Source: UBA11524 sp051883695 (GTDB taxonomy: Bacteria > Bacillota > Clostridia > Christensenellales > Aristaeellaceae). From it: a stretch of DNA of 64,000 nucleotides. Of the stretch, positions 34,999 to 43,967 are shown piece by piece. The DNA lies in contig JBJEUF010000060.1 of assembly GCA_051883695.1 (NCBI GenBank), positions 62,001-126,000 of the forward strand, in the 5' to 3' direction. The number at the start of each line of letters is the position of its first letter. Position 1 is the first letter of the stretch. The notes below the pieces were generated by a model. That model did no database searches. It was not told the DNA's origin and saw only the letters and a program-made list of their open reading frames with translations. A program made the position numbers and the translations under genes.

Positions 34999-37900
34999 TT
35001 AACGAACCACGCGGATGGCGATCACGGCCTTCTGGTCGTTGATCTTCCACGCCTGCGCAGTGTAGGCTTCGTCGGCTTCGCCCATTTCCACGGAAACAGC
35101 CAGCGTGCCGTTCTTGATCATGTCAATGCCGGAAGCAATGGCAGCCGCCAGCTTTTCCCCGCAGGTGTAACGGACGTCGATGCGATCCGTGACCTCAAAG
35201 CCGGTATCCTTGCGCATGGTCTGGATCTTGCTGATGACCTCGCGGACATAGCCCTCGTTGACGAGCGCCTCGGTCAGGTTGGTGTCCAGCACCACCATCA
35301 CGCCGCGATCCTCCTGCGCCACAAAGCCGGGCTTCTGCATGGGCGCGGTCAGCACGTCGTCCTTGCCCAGGGTCACAGGGGTACCATCGATCTCGAAGGT
35401 CACGGTCTCACCGCGATCAAAGGCCTCCACCACGTCGTTGCCGTCCAGGGTGTTCAGATGCTGACCGATCCTGCCCAGGAGCTTGCCGTATCTCGGGCCC
35501 AGAGTGCGCATCTGCGGCTTGAGCTGATAGGTGGTGTAGTCGCGGGTGCTGTCGGTAAAGACAACCTCCTTCACGTTCAGCTCGTCCTCGCACAGGGCCT
35601 GATAATCCGCGCCGAAGGACGCGCCCTTGACGTAGAGCCTTGCGGCGGGCTGGCGGGTCTTCATGTTCGCCAGGGCACGGCAGGCGCGGCCCAGCTGCAC
35701 AGCCTCCACCAGCGCGTCCATCTGCGCTTCCATCTCCTTGTCGATGCGGGAGACGTCCGCCACGGGGAAATCGCACAGGTGCACGGAATCCACCGCGCCG
35801 GGCACGTTCGCCACGACGAGGTTCTGATAGATATCCTCCGCCATGAAGGGAATGAAGGGCGCGCAGACCTTCGCCAGGGTGACCAGCACATGGTAGAGGG
35901 TGGCGAAGGCGGCTTCCTTGTCGCCGGCCATGCCCTTGCCCCAGAAGCGCTCGCGCCCGCGCCGGACATACCAGTTGGACAGCTCGTCCACGAACTCCTG
36001 AATGGCATTCGCCGGCTCGACGATACGGTAATTGTTCAGATCATCGTCCACCTGCTGGATCAGGCTGTTCAGCTTGGAGAGAATCCACCTGTCCATCAGG
36101 GACAGCTCGACGTTCTCCAGCCTGTGGGCGTTGGGGTCAAAGCCGTCGATCTGGGCGTACATGGAGAAGAAGGAGTGCACGTTCTGCAGCGTCGCCAGGA
36201 ACTTGCGCTGCACCTCCTGCACGGCCTCCTTGGAGAAGCGCTTGGGCAGCCACGGGGCCGCGGTGGTGTAGAAGTACCAGCGCAGCGCGTCCGCGCCGTA
36301 CTGATCCAGCGCCTCGAAGGGGTTGACCACATTGCCCAGATGCTTGGACATCTTGCGGCCCTCGGCGTCCTGCACATGGCCCATGACGATGCAGTTCCGG
36401 AAGGGCGCGCGGTCAAAGAGCAGCGTGCTGATGGCCTCCAGCGTATAGAACCAGCCGCGGGTCTGGTCGACAGCCTCGGAAATGAAGTTGGCGGGGAAGT
36501 TCTTCTCGAACATCTCCTTGTTCTCAAAGGGATAATGCCACTGGGCGAAGGGCATGGAGCCGGAATCGTACCAGCAGTCGATGACCTCCTTGACGCGCTG
36601 CATTTCACCGCCGCACTTTTCGCAGCGGAGCTTCACCGCGTCGATGAAGGGACGGTGCAGCTCGATGGCTTCGCCCGGGTCGGTGACCGCCATCTCGCGC
36701 AGCTCCGCCCGGGAGCCGACCACATGCATGTGACCGCAGGCGCACTGCCACACCGGCAGGGGCGTGCCCCAGTAGCGCTCGCGGGAGAGGCCCCAGTCAT
36801 GGACGTTCTCCAGCCAGGTGCCCATGCGGCCTTCCTTGATGTTCTCCGGCATCCAGTTGATGGTACGGTTGTTGCGCACCAGCTGATCGCGCACCTTGGT
36901 CATCTCGATGAACCAGGTGGGGCGGGCGTAGTACAGCAGGGGTGTATCGCAGCGCCAGCAGAAGGGATAGTCATGCTCGAAGGGCTGGGGCTTGAAGAGC
37001 AGATCACGCACCTTCAGATCGTCCAGCACCATCGGGTCAGCCTTCTTGACAAACACACCGGGCCAGCTGGTTTCCTCGGTCAGGCAGCCCTGATTGTCCA
37101 CAAAGTTCACAAAGGGCAGGCCGTTCTCGCGGCAGACGCGGTTATCGTCCTCACCGAAGGCGGGAGCGATATGCACGATGCCGGTACCGTCGGTCATGGT
37201 GACATAATTGTCCGCCACGACATACCAGGCGTCCTTGTCGACCTTGCCCCGGGCGAAGTCAAACAGGGGCTCGTAGTGCATCCCGCACAGGGCACTGCCG
37301 GGCATCTCCTCGAGCACCTGCACCTCCTGACCGGGGAAGCAGGCATCCATCAGCGCCTTCGCCATGATGTAGGTCTTGCCGTCCTCCGCGCCAAACCTTG
37401 CGTACATGTCCGTGGGATTCACGCACAGCGCCAGGTTGGAGGGCAGCGTCCAGGGCGTGGTCGTCCAGGCCAGCAGGTAGGTGTTCTCCTCGCCCGCCAC
37501 CTTGAAGCGGACGTAGGCGGAAACCTCCTTCACGGTCTTGTAGCCCTGCGCCACCTCATGGGAGGACAGCGCGGTGCCGCAGCGGGGGCAGTAGGGCACG
37601 ATCTTGTGGCCCTGATACAGCAGCCCCTTCTCGTGGATGGTCTTGAGGCTCCACCACTCGGACTCGATGTAATCATCCTGATAGGTGATATAGGGATGCT
37701 CCATGTCCACCCAGTAGCCGACCTGCTCGGACATGTTCTCCCAGTCGTGCAGGTATTTCCAGACGGACTTCTTGCACTCGCCGATGAAGGGCTCGATGCC
37801 GTACTTCTCAATTTGGGGCTTGCCGTCCAGGCCCAGCAGCTTCTCGACCTCCAGCTCCACGGGCAGGCCATGGGTATCCCAGCCGGCCTTGCGCAGCACA

Positions 37901-38133
37901 TTCTTGCCCTTCATGGTCTGGAAGCGCGGGAAAAGGTCCTTGATGACGCGGGTCTCGATGTGACCGATGTGGGGACGGCCGTTGGCGGTCGGCGGACCGT
38001 CGTAAAAGGTAAAGGTCTCCCCGTCCTTGCGGTGCCCGAAGGAGCGGCGGATCACATCGTTCTGCTTCCACAGCGCGGCGATTTCCTTCTCGCGCGCCGG
38101 GAAGTTCATGTCGGTTGCAACTTTCCTGTACAT
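34999..38133 (-). CDS. ileS: Isoleucine-tRNA ligase
   Basis: This 1044-residue class I synthetase charges tRNA-Ile. The HIGH motif is HIGH at 55-58 (NGRPHIGHIE), the KMSKS-type motif is KMSKH near residue 594, and the editing domain lies between them (TTTPWTLPSN). The long form and the C-terminus (NEGYVREVISKIQTMRK, CGEKLAAAI) match the IleS2-like type, found in eukaryotes and some bacteria and often linked to reduced mupirocin sensitivity; that phenotype is an inference only. The start follows AGGAGGG at 7 nt. It is controlled by a T-box leader. Confidence 0.95.
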   Translation of the reverse strand: MYRKVATDMNFPAREKEIAALWKQNDVIRRSFGHRKDGETFTFYDGPPTANGRPHIGHIETRVIKDLFPRFQTMKGKNVLRKAGWDTHGLPVELEVEKLLGLDGKPQIEKYGIEPFIGECKKSVWKYLHDWENMSEQVGYWVDMEHPYITYQDDYIESEWWSLKTIHEKGLLYQGHKIVPYCPRCGTALSSHEVAQGYKTVKEVSAYVRFKVAGEENTYLLAWTTTPWTLPSNLALCVNPTDMYARFGAEDGKTYIMAKALMDACFPGQEVQVLEEMPGSALCGMHYEPLFDFARGKVDKDAWYVVADNYVTMTDGTGIVHIAPAFGEDDNRVCRENGLPFVNFVDNQGCLTEETSWPGVFVKKADPMVLDDLKVRDLLFKPQPFEHDYPFCWRCDTPLLYYARPTWFIEMTKVRDQLVRNNRTINWMPENIKEGRMGTWLENVHDWGLSRERYWGTPLPVWQCACGHMHVVGSRAELREMAVTDPGEAIELHRPFIDAVKLRCEKCGGEMQRVKEVIDCWYDSGSMPFAQWHYPFENKEMFEKNFPANFISEAVDQTRGWFYTLEAISTLLFDRAPFRNCIVMGHVQDAEGRKMSKHLGNVVNPFEALDQYGADALRWYFYTTAAPWLPKRFSKEAVQEVQRKFLATLQNVHSFFSMYAQIDGFDPNAHRLENVELSLMDRWILSKLNSLIQQVDDDLNNYRIVEPANAIQEFVDELSNWYVRRGRERFWGKGMAGDKEAAFATLYHVLVTLAKVCAPFIPFMAEDIYQNLVVANVPGAVDSVHLCDFPVADVSRIDKEMEAQMDALVEAVQLGRACRALANMKTRQPAARLYVKGASFGADYQALCEDELNVKEVVFTDSTRDYTTYQLKPQMRTLGPRYGKLLGRIGQHLNTLDGNDVVEAFDRGETVTFEIDGTPVTLGKDDVLTAPMQKPGFVAQEDRGVMVVLDTNLTEALVNEGYVREVISKIQTMRKDTGFEVTDRIDVRYTCGEKLAAAIASGIDMIKNGTLAVSVEMGEADEAYTAQAWKINDQKAVIAIRVVR

Positions 38134-38164
38134 GCGTATTCCCTCCTGTTACCTACGGGGCAGA

Positions 38165-38438
38165 AACAGAAAAATCCGCCCCAGCAAACCTCACTGGGAC
38201 GGACATGAAGCCATATCCGCGGTACCACCCATGCTTGACGGCACAGCCGTCCACTCTGCGCATGCAAGCTGCCTCACATGCCTGCCCTGTATCGGGAGCG
38301 CCCGGACCTCCCTACGATTGCCCATCAGGAAGCCTCACTCCGGGGTGATGTGCTTCGGCCGCTTTCCTGTCAGGCTTTCACCGTATCCCGACTCGCTGAA
38401 GGCGCACTGCCTCGCCGTCCCCATCTGCGTGAACGTTA
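38165..38438 (-). ncRNA. T-box riboswitch leader of ileS (isoleucine specifier)
   Basis: The conserved T-box TGGGTGGTACCGCG begins at 38231 on the minus strand. It is followed by a terminator, TCCGTCCCAG pairing with CTGGGGCGGA (38203-38175) and then TTTTT. In Stem I, GGGG pairs with CCCC, and the next stem GTGC pairs with GCAC, leaving ATCA on the 3' side of the specifier loop. The Ile codon ATC is at 38349-38347, followed by the usual A. Uncharged tRNA-Ile should stabilise the antiterminator and allow ileS expression. The leader fills the 375-bp gap between ileS and MITE copy 2. Confidence 0.93.
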
Positions 38439-38444
38439 CGCTCT

Positions 38445-38473
38445 ATTATATGCGAGTTCGGCAGATTTTGCAA
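38445..38473 (-). promoter_or_regulatory. Sigma-A promoter of the ileS T-box transcript
   Basis: On the minus strand TTGCAA (38473-38468), a 17-bp spacer and a perfect TATAAT (38450-38445) precede the leader. Confidence 0.8.
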
Positions 38474-38508
38474 GGGGTTTTGGCTGGATACAATCGCAAT
38501 TCCGTTAG

Positions 38509-38668
38509 GGAACCTCTGAATAAATGAGGTGGTGCGATGGTGAGCGGAATTTCTGCCAGATGCGATTGCAGAAATCGAAGGTTTGACTTCCTGTAAATCG
38601 AGATTTCTGCAAGAAGCAGATGGCTGAAATTCAGCCGCCAGCGTGCCGCCGAGTTATTCAGAGGTTCC
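38509..38668. mobile_element. MITE copy 2 (160 bp, intact ends)
   Basis: The element has perfect 15-bp terminal inverted repeats (GGAACCTCTGAATAA / TTATTCAGAGGTTCC) and is flanked by the direct repeat TTAG (38505-38508 and 38669-38672). The 4-bp YTAR-type duplication is characteristic of the IS5 group. There is no reading frame inside. An internal near-repeat (ATTTCTGCCAGA and ATTTCTGCAAGA) brackets the 54 bp missing from copy 1. It is inserted exactly at the stop codon of the Dabb gene. Confidence 0.85.
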
Positions 38669-38956
38669 TTAGAACGCATAATCAATGCACGCGCGCTCCT
38701 CGCGGATGGTGCGCACAAACTGCCCGAAGGCCACATGCTCCGGCGATACGCGGTAGGCATCCAGCCCTTCCACATCGTCAAAGTCGATGATCAGGGACAC
38801 ATTGTAGTTGTTCTCCGGCGTGTGCGGCGCGTTGCAGACCACCGCAAAGCTGCGCACGGAGGGAATCGCCTTCAGCGATTCCGCGCGGCGGCAGAACTCC
38901 GCCGCATTGGCGGCCTTGTCCTCCTTCAGGGTAAACATGCAGATATGACGAATCAC
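38669..38956 (-). CDS. Dabb (stress-responsive alpha/beta barrel) domain protein
   Basis: This 95-residue single-domain protein begins IRHICMFTLK (after the initiator) and has NYNVSLIIDFDDVEGLDAYRVSPEH, the Dabb pattern of small dimeric alpha/beta barrels with unknown substrates. GTG at 38956 is used because GGGAG lies 8 nt upstream; an earlier GTG at 38986 would overlap the kinase gene. The stop codon TAA is formed by the TTAG target duplication of MITE copy 2, so the element abuts the coding end without removing residues. Confidence 0.85.
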   Translation of the reverse strand: MIRHICMFTLKEDKAANAAEFCRRAESLKAIPSVRSFAVVCNAPHTPENNYNVSLIIDFDDVEGLDAYRVSPEHVAFGQFVRTIREERACIDYAF

Positions 38957-38975
38957 GGTATTTTCTCCCTTCCTC

Positions 38976-40628
38976 TTAACCTTCACGGTCGATGGTACAG
39001 CCGCCGATGAATTCCCGCAGCAGGCTCAGCGGCGGCACCTCGTCCAGCACATCCTCCCGCACCTCGGTGAAGTAGTTGAGCATCTTCACCAGACGACGGG
39101 CCGTCAGGTAATGGGGGCTCTCCGGCGGAATCGCCCGGAGCATCCCGTAGGCATAGTGCTTGAGCACCGGCAGCTCATAGTGCAGCGCCGTGTTGAACAT
39201 GCTGTCCGCCCGCTCCTGATAGGGGAAAATCCACTTTTCCTCCCCCCTGCGGACACTCGGCCACATGGCAAGGGTTTCCTCCGGCGGCGTATCGCGGAAC
39301 TGATTGTCCCGCACGATGCGCCGCAGCAAGCGCACATCGGTGGTGCGGATGCGGTTATGGTCATCCAGGTTGATGCAGGTCAGGGCGCTGACGAACACGC
39401 GGTAGACGGTTTCCTCCGGCACGCCCTCGCACAGCAGCGGGTTCAGGCCGTGGATGCCCTCGATCAGCACCGGCTGCCCGGGCGCGAGCGCCGTCGGCAC
39501 GCCCTGCTCCTTCCTCCTGCCCGTGGCGAAGGAATAGCGCGGGATCTCGACCGTCTCGCCCGACAGCAGGCGCAGCATATGCTCCCGGAAAAGCGGCACG
39601 TCGATGGTGTGGATGCCCTCCAGATCAATCGTCCCGTCCGGCTCCACGGGCAGCTCCCCACGGTTGCGGTAGTAATCGTCCAGCGAGATCAGCACCGGCT
39701 GATACCCCAGCACCCGCAGCGCAACCGCCAGCCGTCCTGTCGTGGTCGTCTTGCCGGAGGAGGAAGGCCCGGCGATCATGATGATGCGCTTGCCGCGCCG
39801 GGCAATCGTCTCTGCGATTTCATCAATGGCCTTGGCATGGAGCGCTTCGTTCACGCGGATGAAGGCACGCAGCTTCCTTTCTTCAATCAGCCGGTCAAGG
39901 TCGGGGGCATTCTTCACGCCGAGGATGGCGCACCACGCCGCGGACTGATCGAACACGCGCAGGTGCTTGGGACGGTCAATATAGGCAGCAGGGACATCCG
40001 GGGCTTCCGGCTGCGGCAGCAGCAGCGCAAGGCCGCGGCCCGGCAGGTGCTTCACCGCGAACACGCTCACAAAGCCCGTGCTGGGCGGCATCACGCCATA
40101 GAAGTACTCCCACATGCCGCCGCACTCGTACATGTTGAAGAAGGGCACCGGGCGGCGCCGGAGCAGCTCCACCTTGTCCGGCTGGCCCTCCTGCTCGAAA
40201 TAGGCCATCGCGTCATCCAGCGACCATTCCCGCTTGTCAAAGGGCATATCCGCCTCGGTGACAGCCGCCATTTCCTCTTCAATCGCCCGGCAGTCCGCTT
40301 CCGTCAGCTCATACCCGGGCGTATGCAGGAATACGCCGCCGCCCACGCTGTACTCGATGCGGACACGCCGCTCGGGCATCAGATGCCGGATGGCCAGCAG
40401 CAGCACAAAGCGCAGACCGCGCTCATAGATGCGGCGGCCTTCCTCCTCCTGCAGCGTCAGCAGGCGCAGCTCGCCATCCCGCTGAACGGAATCGCACAGC
40501 TCCAGCACGCGTCCGCCCATCTGCACCGCCAGCGCGCCCTCCGCAGGCTCGCCGGACGCAAGAAGGCATTGCATGACCGTCGCGCCGGCTTCCATCTCAA
40601 AGGTCTTTCCGGCATAGGTGATCTTCAT
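38976..40628 (-). CDS. Nucleoside (uridine) kinase-like protein with TGS-like N-terminus
   Basis: This 550-residue two-part protein resembles the uridine kinase-like nucleoside kinases common in Clostridia. The N-terminal part (about 1-220) resembles TGS and threonyl-tRNA synthetase-like domains (ITYAGKTFEMEAGATV). A P-loop kinase domain follows with Walker A GPSSSGKTT (287-295), ISLDDYYRNR and EGIHGLNP. The reaction is probably phosphorylation of a nucleoside; the ligand of the N-terminal part is unknown. The ATG at 40628 follows AGGAGGAG; 75 in-frame codons upstream run into the exonuclease gene and are rejected. It is 67 bp downstream of the exonuclease gene and 19 bp upstream of the Dabb gene. 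Confidence 0.88.
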   Translation of the reverse strand: MKITYAGKTFEMEAGATVMQCLLASGEPAEGALAVQMGGRVLELCDSVQRDGELRLLTLQEEEGRRIYERGLRFVLLLAIRHLMPERRVRIEYSVGGGVFLHTPGYELTEADCRAIEEEMAAVTEADMPFDKREWSLDDAMAYFEQEGQPDKVELLRRRPVPFFNMYECGGMWEYFYGVMPPSTGFVSVFAVKHLPGRGLALLLPQPEAPDVPAAYIDRPKHLRVFDQSAAWCAILGVKNAPDLDRLIEERKLRAFIRVNEALHAKAIDEIAETIARRGKRIIMIAGPSSSGKTTTTGRLAVALRVLGYQPVLISLDDYYRNRGELPVEPDGTIDLEGIHTIDVPLFREHMLRLLSGETVEIPRYSFATGRRKEQGVPTALAPGQPVLIEGIHGLNPLLCEGVPEETVYRVFVSALTCINLDDHNRIRTTDVRLLRRIVRDNQFRDTPPEETLAMWPSVRRGEEKWIFPYQERADSMFNTALHYELPVLKHYAYGMLRAIPPESPHYLTARRLVKMLNYFTEVREDVLDEVPPLSLLREFIGGCTIDREG

Positions 40629-40695
40629 CCGCTCCTCCTTCCGGGGGCATTTCCCCCATGGGCGCTCGCTGCGCGGTTGGACTGTCCCGGTCGGA

Positions 40696-41694
40696 TCAGT
40701 CGTCAAAGGGCATACTGCTGCGCTCAACCAGCGCCAGCTCCGCCTCAGGGTCGCGCGGATGCCCGTGCGCAGCCTCGTACTCCGCGTCGCGCTGCTGCTG
40801 CTGCATCCGCTTGGTGCGCACATAGGCCCGGTTGCTGGGCGCCGCCTTGGCAAGGTTCATGCTCATCAGCCGCTCGCCGGAATGCGTCAGGCTCAGCTTC
40901 ACGCGCACCAGCAACATCCCGTGCTGCGGGCACTTCGCCAGCCCGATGTACTTATCCGCCGTCTGCCGGACATAGCCCTCCTCCTCCAGCTTCGCCTTCT
41001 TCGCGCAGATCGGGCAGCGCGGCTCGCGGGCAAATTCACTTTCAAAGGCTTCCCGGATGGACGCAAAGGCATGCCCCCTGCGCCGCTCCTGCTTATCCGT
41101 ATGGATGAGCGAGCGGGGCTGCTGGGGATATTTGAGCACATCCGCCGGATTCGGCAGCCTGGCGAAGACGAGCGCGGTGTAATAGGCGTCGTGCAGGGCG
41201 TTGTGGAAATAACGCGACTCGTCCGGCTGGATATCCAGCATCTCCATCGCCGCCTTCAGGCCCTTGCGCTCGCGGCACTTGTACACATCGGAAAAGAGCC
41301 GCTGGATATCGCACAGGGGCGGCAGCTGCACCTGACAGCCGAAGAAATCCATGTTCTGCTTCAGCACGCTCACGTCGTCGCAGCCCCAGGTCAGCAGGGT
41401 ATAGTCCTCCCCGCACCAGGCGGCAAACTGCTCCATCGCCTCCAGAAACTGCGGCGCGTCCGCCAGCTCCTCCGCACCCAGCTGGGTCATCTTGCGGATG
41501 CGCGGATGGATTTTCACATAATGCGTCGGCCTGATCGGGATGGAGATGGAATCCACCACCTCCAGATTCTCCCCGACCTTCACCGCGCCAATCTGAATCA
41601 TCTCAAAGATCAGCCTGTCGCCGACCTCGCGATACACATGCGTATCGAAGGACAGCGGCTGATTCCATTCCAGATCCACCACAATGTAATGCAA
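40696..41694 (-). CDS. DEDDh 3'-5' exonuclease-family protein with C-terminal zinc finger
   Basis: This 332-residue protein has an exonuclease domain similar to KapD/Eri-1-like enzymes: DLEWNQ (D7, E9), the Exo II region around WGCDD, and Exo III HNALHDAYYT with the catalytic His and Asp. After about residue 215 comes a putative zinc finger (CPIC and CPQHG) and a Gln- and Arg-rich tail, not part of the standard domain. RNA 3' processing is plausible; the substrate is unknown. It belongs to the unit RpiR, flavoprotein, exonuclease, kinase, Dabb. Confidence 0.85.
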   Translation of the reverse strand: MHYIVVDLEWNQPLSFDTHVYREVGDRLIFEMIQIGAVKVGENLEVVDSISIPIRPTHYVKIHPRIRKMTQLGAEELADAPQFLEAMEQFAAWCGEDYTLLTWGCDDVSVLKQNMDFFGCQVQLPPLCDIQRLFSDVYKCRERKGLKAAMEMLDIQPDESRYFHNALHDAYYTALVFARLPNPADVLKYPQQPRSLIHTDKQERRRGHAFASIREAFESEFAREPRCPICAKKAKLEEEGYVRQTADKYIGLAKCPQHGMLLVRVKLSLTHSGERLMSMNLAKAAPSNRAYVRTKRMQQQQRDAEYEAAHGHPRDPEAELALVERSSMPFDD

Positions 41695-41742
41695 AGCAAC
41701 AATCTCCTCACAGGGGTTTCTGACCCGATTTTCCTATCATAA

Positions 41743-42981
41743 TCAGTACAGCGGCTCCCCGGCTGCGCACAATCCGGCCAGCGCGCCGGTGGCCCATGCG
41801 ATCTGCAGGTTGTAGCCGCCGGTATGCGCATCCACATCGATCACCTCACCCGCGAAGTACAGCCCGGACACCCGTTTGCTCTCCATCGTCGACGGGTCGA
41901 TCTCCTTCACCGACACGCCGCCTCTTGTGACGATGGCCTCCTCAATGGGCGCGAGCTTCTCCAGCGGGATGGGCAGCGCCTGCATCCTCCGGGCAAGCGT
42001 CTCCCGCTCCTCCCGGGTGATCTGGGCGCAGACCTTGTCGCCGTCCACGCCGCACAGGCGCGGGAACATTTCTGCCAGCCGCGCAGGCAGCAGACCCGGC
42101 AGAACGCTGCGCAGCCTTCTGCGGCTGTTCTCGTCGAAATCCCGCTGCAGCCGGGCATCCAGCTGCTGCGCGTCCAGCCCGGGCTTCAGGTTCAGCGTCA
42201 CGTCCGCCTCCCGCAGATTCTCCGGCAGATGGCAGCTCATCGTCAGCACCAGCGGGCCGGAGATGCCGAAATGGGTGAAGAGCATCTCGCCCAGCTCCGA
42301 ATAGAGGGTTTTCCTGTCCTTCTTCAGGGTGAGCGTCACGTTGCGCAGGCTCAGCCCCTGCAGCTCCCCCGGCCATTCCGCTGCCGTCTCGATGGCGGAC
42401 AGCACCGCGCTCCGAGGCATGACCGTATGTCCCAGCGCCTCCGCCATCCGGTAGCCGTCGCCCGTGGAGCCCGTCAGCGGACAGGAGAGTCCGCCGGTCG
42501 CCACGATCACGCGGTCCGCCTCCAGCGTACGGCCGTCCGTCAGCGTCACGCCGGTGACAGCGCCATTGGGCGCAAGGACGTCCCGAACCCGCGCGTCGTA
42601 GACAATGCGCACGTTTCCCTCGCGCATCAGCTTTTCCAGCGCCCGGGTCACATCGGAGGCCTTCTCCGTGGCAGGGAAAACACGCCGTCCCCGCTGCACG
42701 ACCACGGGGCAGCCCGCGTCCTCCAGCAGCGCCATCATCTGCTGCGGGCCGAAGGTGCTCAGCGCCGAATAGAGGAAGCGCGGATTGCGCGGAACCTCCT
42801 TCATGAACTCCTCCAGCGTGCAGTCATTGGTGACGTTGCAGCGCCCCTTGCCGGTGATGTAGACCTTCTTGCCCAGCTTCCGGTTGCGCTCCAGCACCGT
42901 TACCTGCGCGCCGGACCGGGACGCGTGGATCGCGGCCATCATGCCCGCCGCGCCGCCGCCGATGATGATGATCCTATGCAC
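41743..42981 (-). CDS. HI0933/BaiN-like flavoprotein
   Basis: This 412-residue NAD(P)/FAD-dependent oxidoreductase has the FAD motif IIIIGGGAAGMMAAIHAS at the N-terminus, the family signature KVYITGKGRCNVTN, TGGLSCPLTGSTGDGY and a C-terminal YFAGEVIDVDAHTGGYNLQ. The family includes BaiN, reported in bile-acid dehydroxylation, but most members have no known substrate. A GTG start at 42981 is used: it follows a GGAGGAGG/GGGAG stretch, overlaps the RpiR stop by 8 bp, and starts the family-conserved part. Coupling to an RpiR regulator suggests joint control. Confidence 0.88.
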   Translation of the reverse strand: MHRIIIIGGGAAGMMAAIHASRSGAQVTVLERNRKLGKKVYITGKGRCNVTNDCTLEEFMKEVPRNPRFLYSALSTFGPQQMMALLEDAGCPVVVQRGRRVFPATEKASDVTRALEKLMREGNVRIVYDARVRDVLAPNGAVTGVTLTDGRTLEADRVIVATGGLSCPLTGSTGDGYRMAEALGHTVMPRSAVLSAIETAAEWPGELQGLSLRNVTLTLKKDRKTLYSELGEMLFTHFGISGPLVLTMSCHLPENLREADVTLNLKPGLDAQQLDARLQRDFDENSRRRLRSVLPGLLPARLAEMFPRLCGVDGDKVCAQITREERETLARRMQALPIPLEKLAPIEEAIVTRGGVSVKEIDPSTMESKRVSGLYFAGEVIDVDAHTGGYNLQIAWATGALAGLCAAGEPLY

Positions 42982-43849
42982 GGGGTCTCCCTTCCTCCTC
43001 CAGATAGACCTCATATGTCTCCCAGATGGACTCCAGCTTGCGGAAATGCTGCGTCAGCGCCTCCTTGCGGTGCAAGCCCAGCGCCACCAGCAGCGCGTTG
43101 ATGACCGAGAGCGGCGCGGCCAGCGAATCCACGAAGGAGGCCATGTCCGTCCGGGCGGTCAAGGCCAGATCGGCAATGTCCGACAGGGGCGACATGGGGC
43201 CGTCGGTGATGGCGACCACCTGCGCGCCGCAGCGCTTGGCAAAGCGCATCGCCTCCAGCGTGCGGGTGGAGTAGCGCGGGAAGGAAATGCCCACCAGCAC
43301 GTCATCCTCCCGGAGCTTGGAGATTTCCTCGAACACGTCCGTCGCGCCGGAGGAAACCAGATGCACCTCGTCAAAGATATAGTTCAGATAGTAGCCCATG
43401 AACTGCGCCAGCGGCGCCGCCGAACGCAGCCCCATCACATAGATGGCCCTTGCCGACAAAAGGCGATTCACCACCTCGTCAAAGACGGCGTTGTCCATCT
43501 GCTCCAGCGTGTTGCGCAGGTTCAGCATGTCGCTCTTGAGCACGATGCCCAGCGCTGCGCTGGGGTCAATCTCCGTGGACTTCTCGAAGCGCTGGTTGGC
43601 CGTCAGGCGATGGCTGACCAGCTCCTGCAGCGAGCGCTGCAGCTGCGGATAGCCCTCATAGCCCATGGCCGAGGCGAAGCGCACCACCGTTGATTCGCTC
43701 ACGCCCACGCTTTCACCCAGACGGCTCGCGGTCATGAACACCGCCTTGTCATAGTGATCGACGATGTACTGCGCGATCCTTCTGTGACCCTTGGAAAGCC
43801 TTTTCCCCGACTGATTCAGCCGGTCAATCATATCCTGCATATCCTGCAT
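42974..43849 (-). CDS. RpiR/MurR-family transcriptional regulator
   Basis: This 291-residue regulator has an N-terminal helix-turn-helix (about 1-80: KGHRRIAQYIVDHYDKAVF, ESVGVSESTVVRFASAMGY) and a SIS sugar-phosphate-binding domain (about 110-250: AIYVMGLRSAAPLAQFMGYYL, VGISFPRYSTRTLEAMRFAK, AITDGPMSPLSDIADL). It probably senses a sugar phosphate. The ATG at 43849 follows AGAGGA; 36 upstream in-frame codons span the promoter. It is the first gene of its unit, and paired direct repeats upstream of its promoter may be its own operator. Confidence 0.9.
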   Translation of the reverse strand: MQDMQDMIDRLNQSGKRLSKGHRRIAQYIVDHYDKAVFMTASRLGESVGVSESTVVRFASAMGYEGYPQLQRSLQELVSHRLTANQRFEKSTEIDPSAALGIVLKSDMLNLRNTLEQMDNAVFDEVVNRLLSARAIYVMGLRSAAPLAQFMGYYLNYIFDEVHLVSSGATDVFEEISKLREDDVLVGISFPRYSTRTLEAMRFAKRCGAQVVAITDGPMSPLSDIADLALTARTDMASFVDSLAAPLSVINALLVALGLHRKEALTQHFRKLESIWETYEVYLEEEGRPRA

Positions 43850-43928
43850 GGCGATTCCTCTCACTTCCCGCAGGGGAACGTATCCTGTATCCTGCCTCCC
43901 TGCCCTTGATGCCTCAACAGGCCTATCC

Positions 43929-43957
43929 ATTATACGCGAGGGCCGGACCATTTGCAA
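43929..43957 (-). promoter_or_regulatory. Sigma-A promoter of the RpiR unit
   Basis: On the minus strand TTGCAA (43957-43952) and TATAAT (43934-43929) are 17 bp apart, 80 bp upstream of the RpiR start. Confidence 0.75.
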
Positions 43958-43967
43958 GTCAAATCAT

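Noticed and set aside
33577..38208. A plus-strand open frame of more than 1,500 codons antisense to the GH4-like gene and ileS
   Set aside because: It is the complement of ileS, which has HIGH and KMSKS motifs, a T-box and a promoter. The antisense product is low-complexity.
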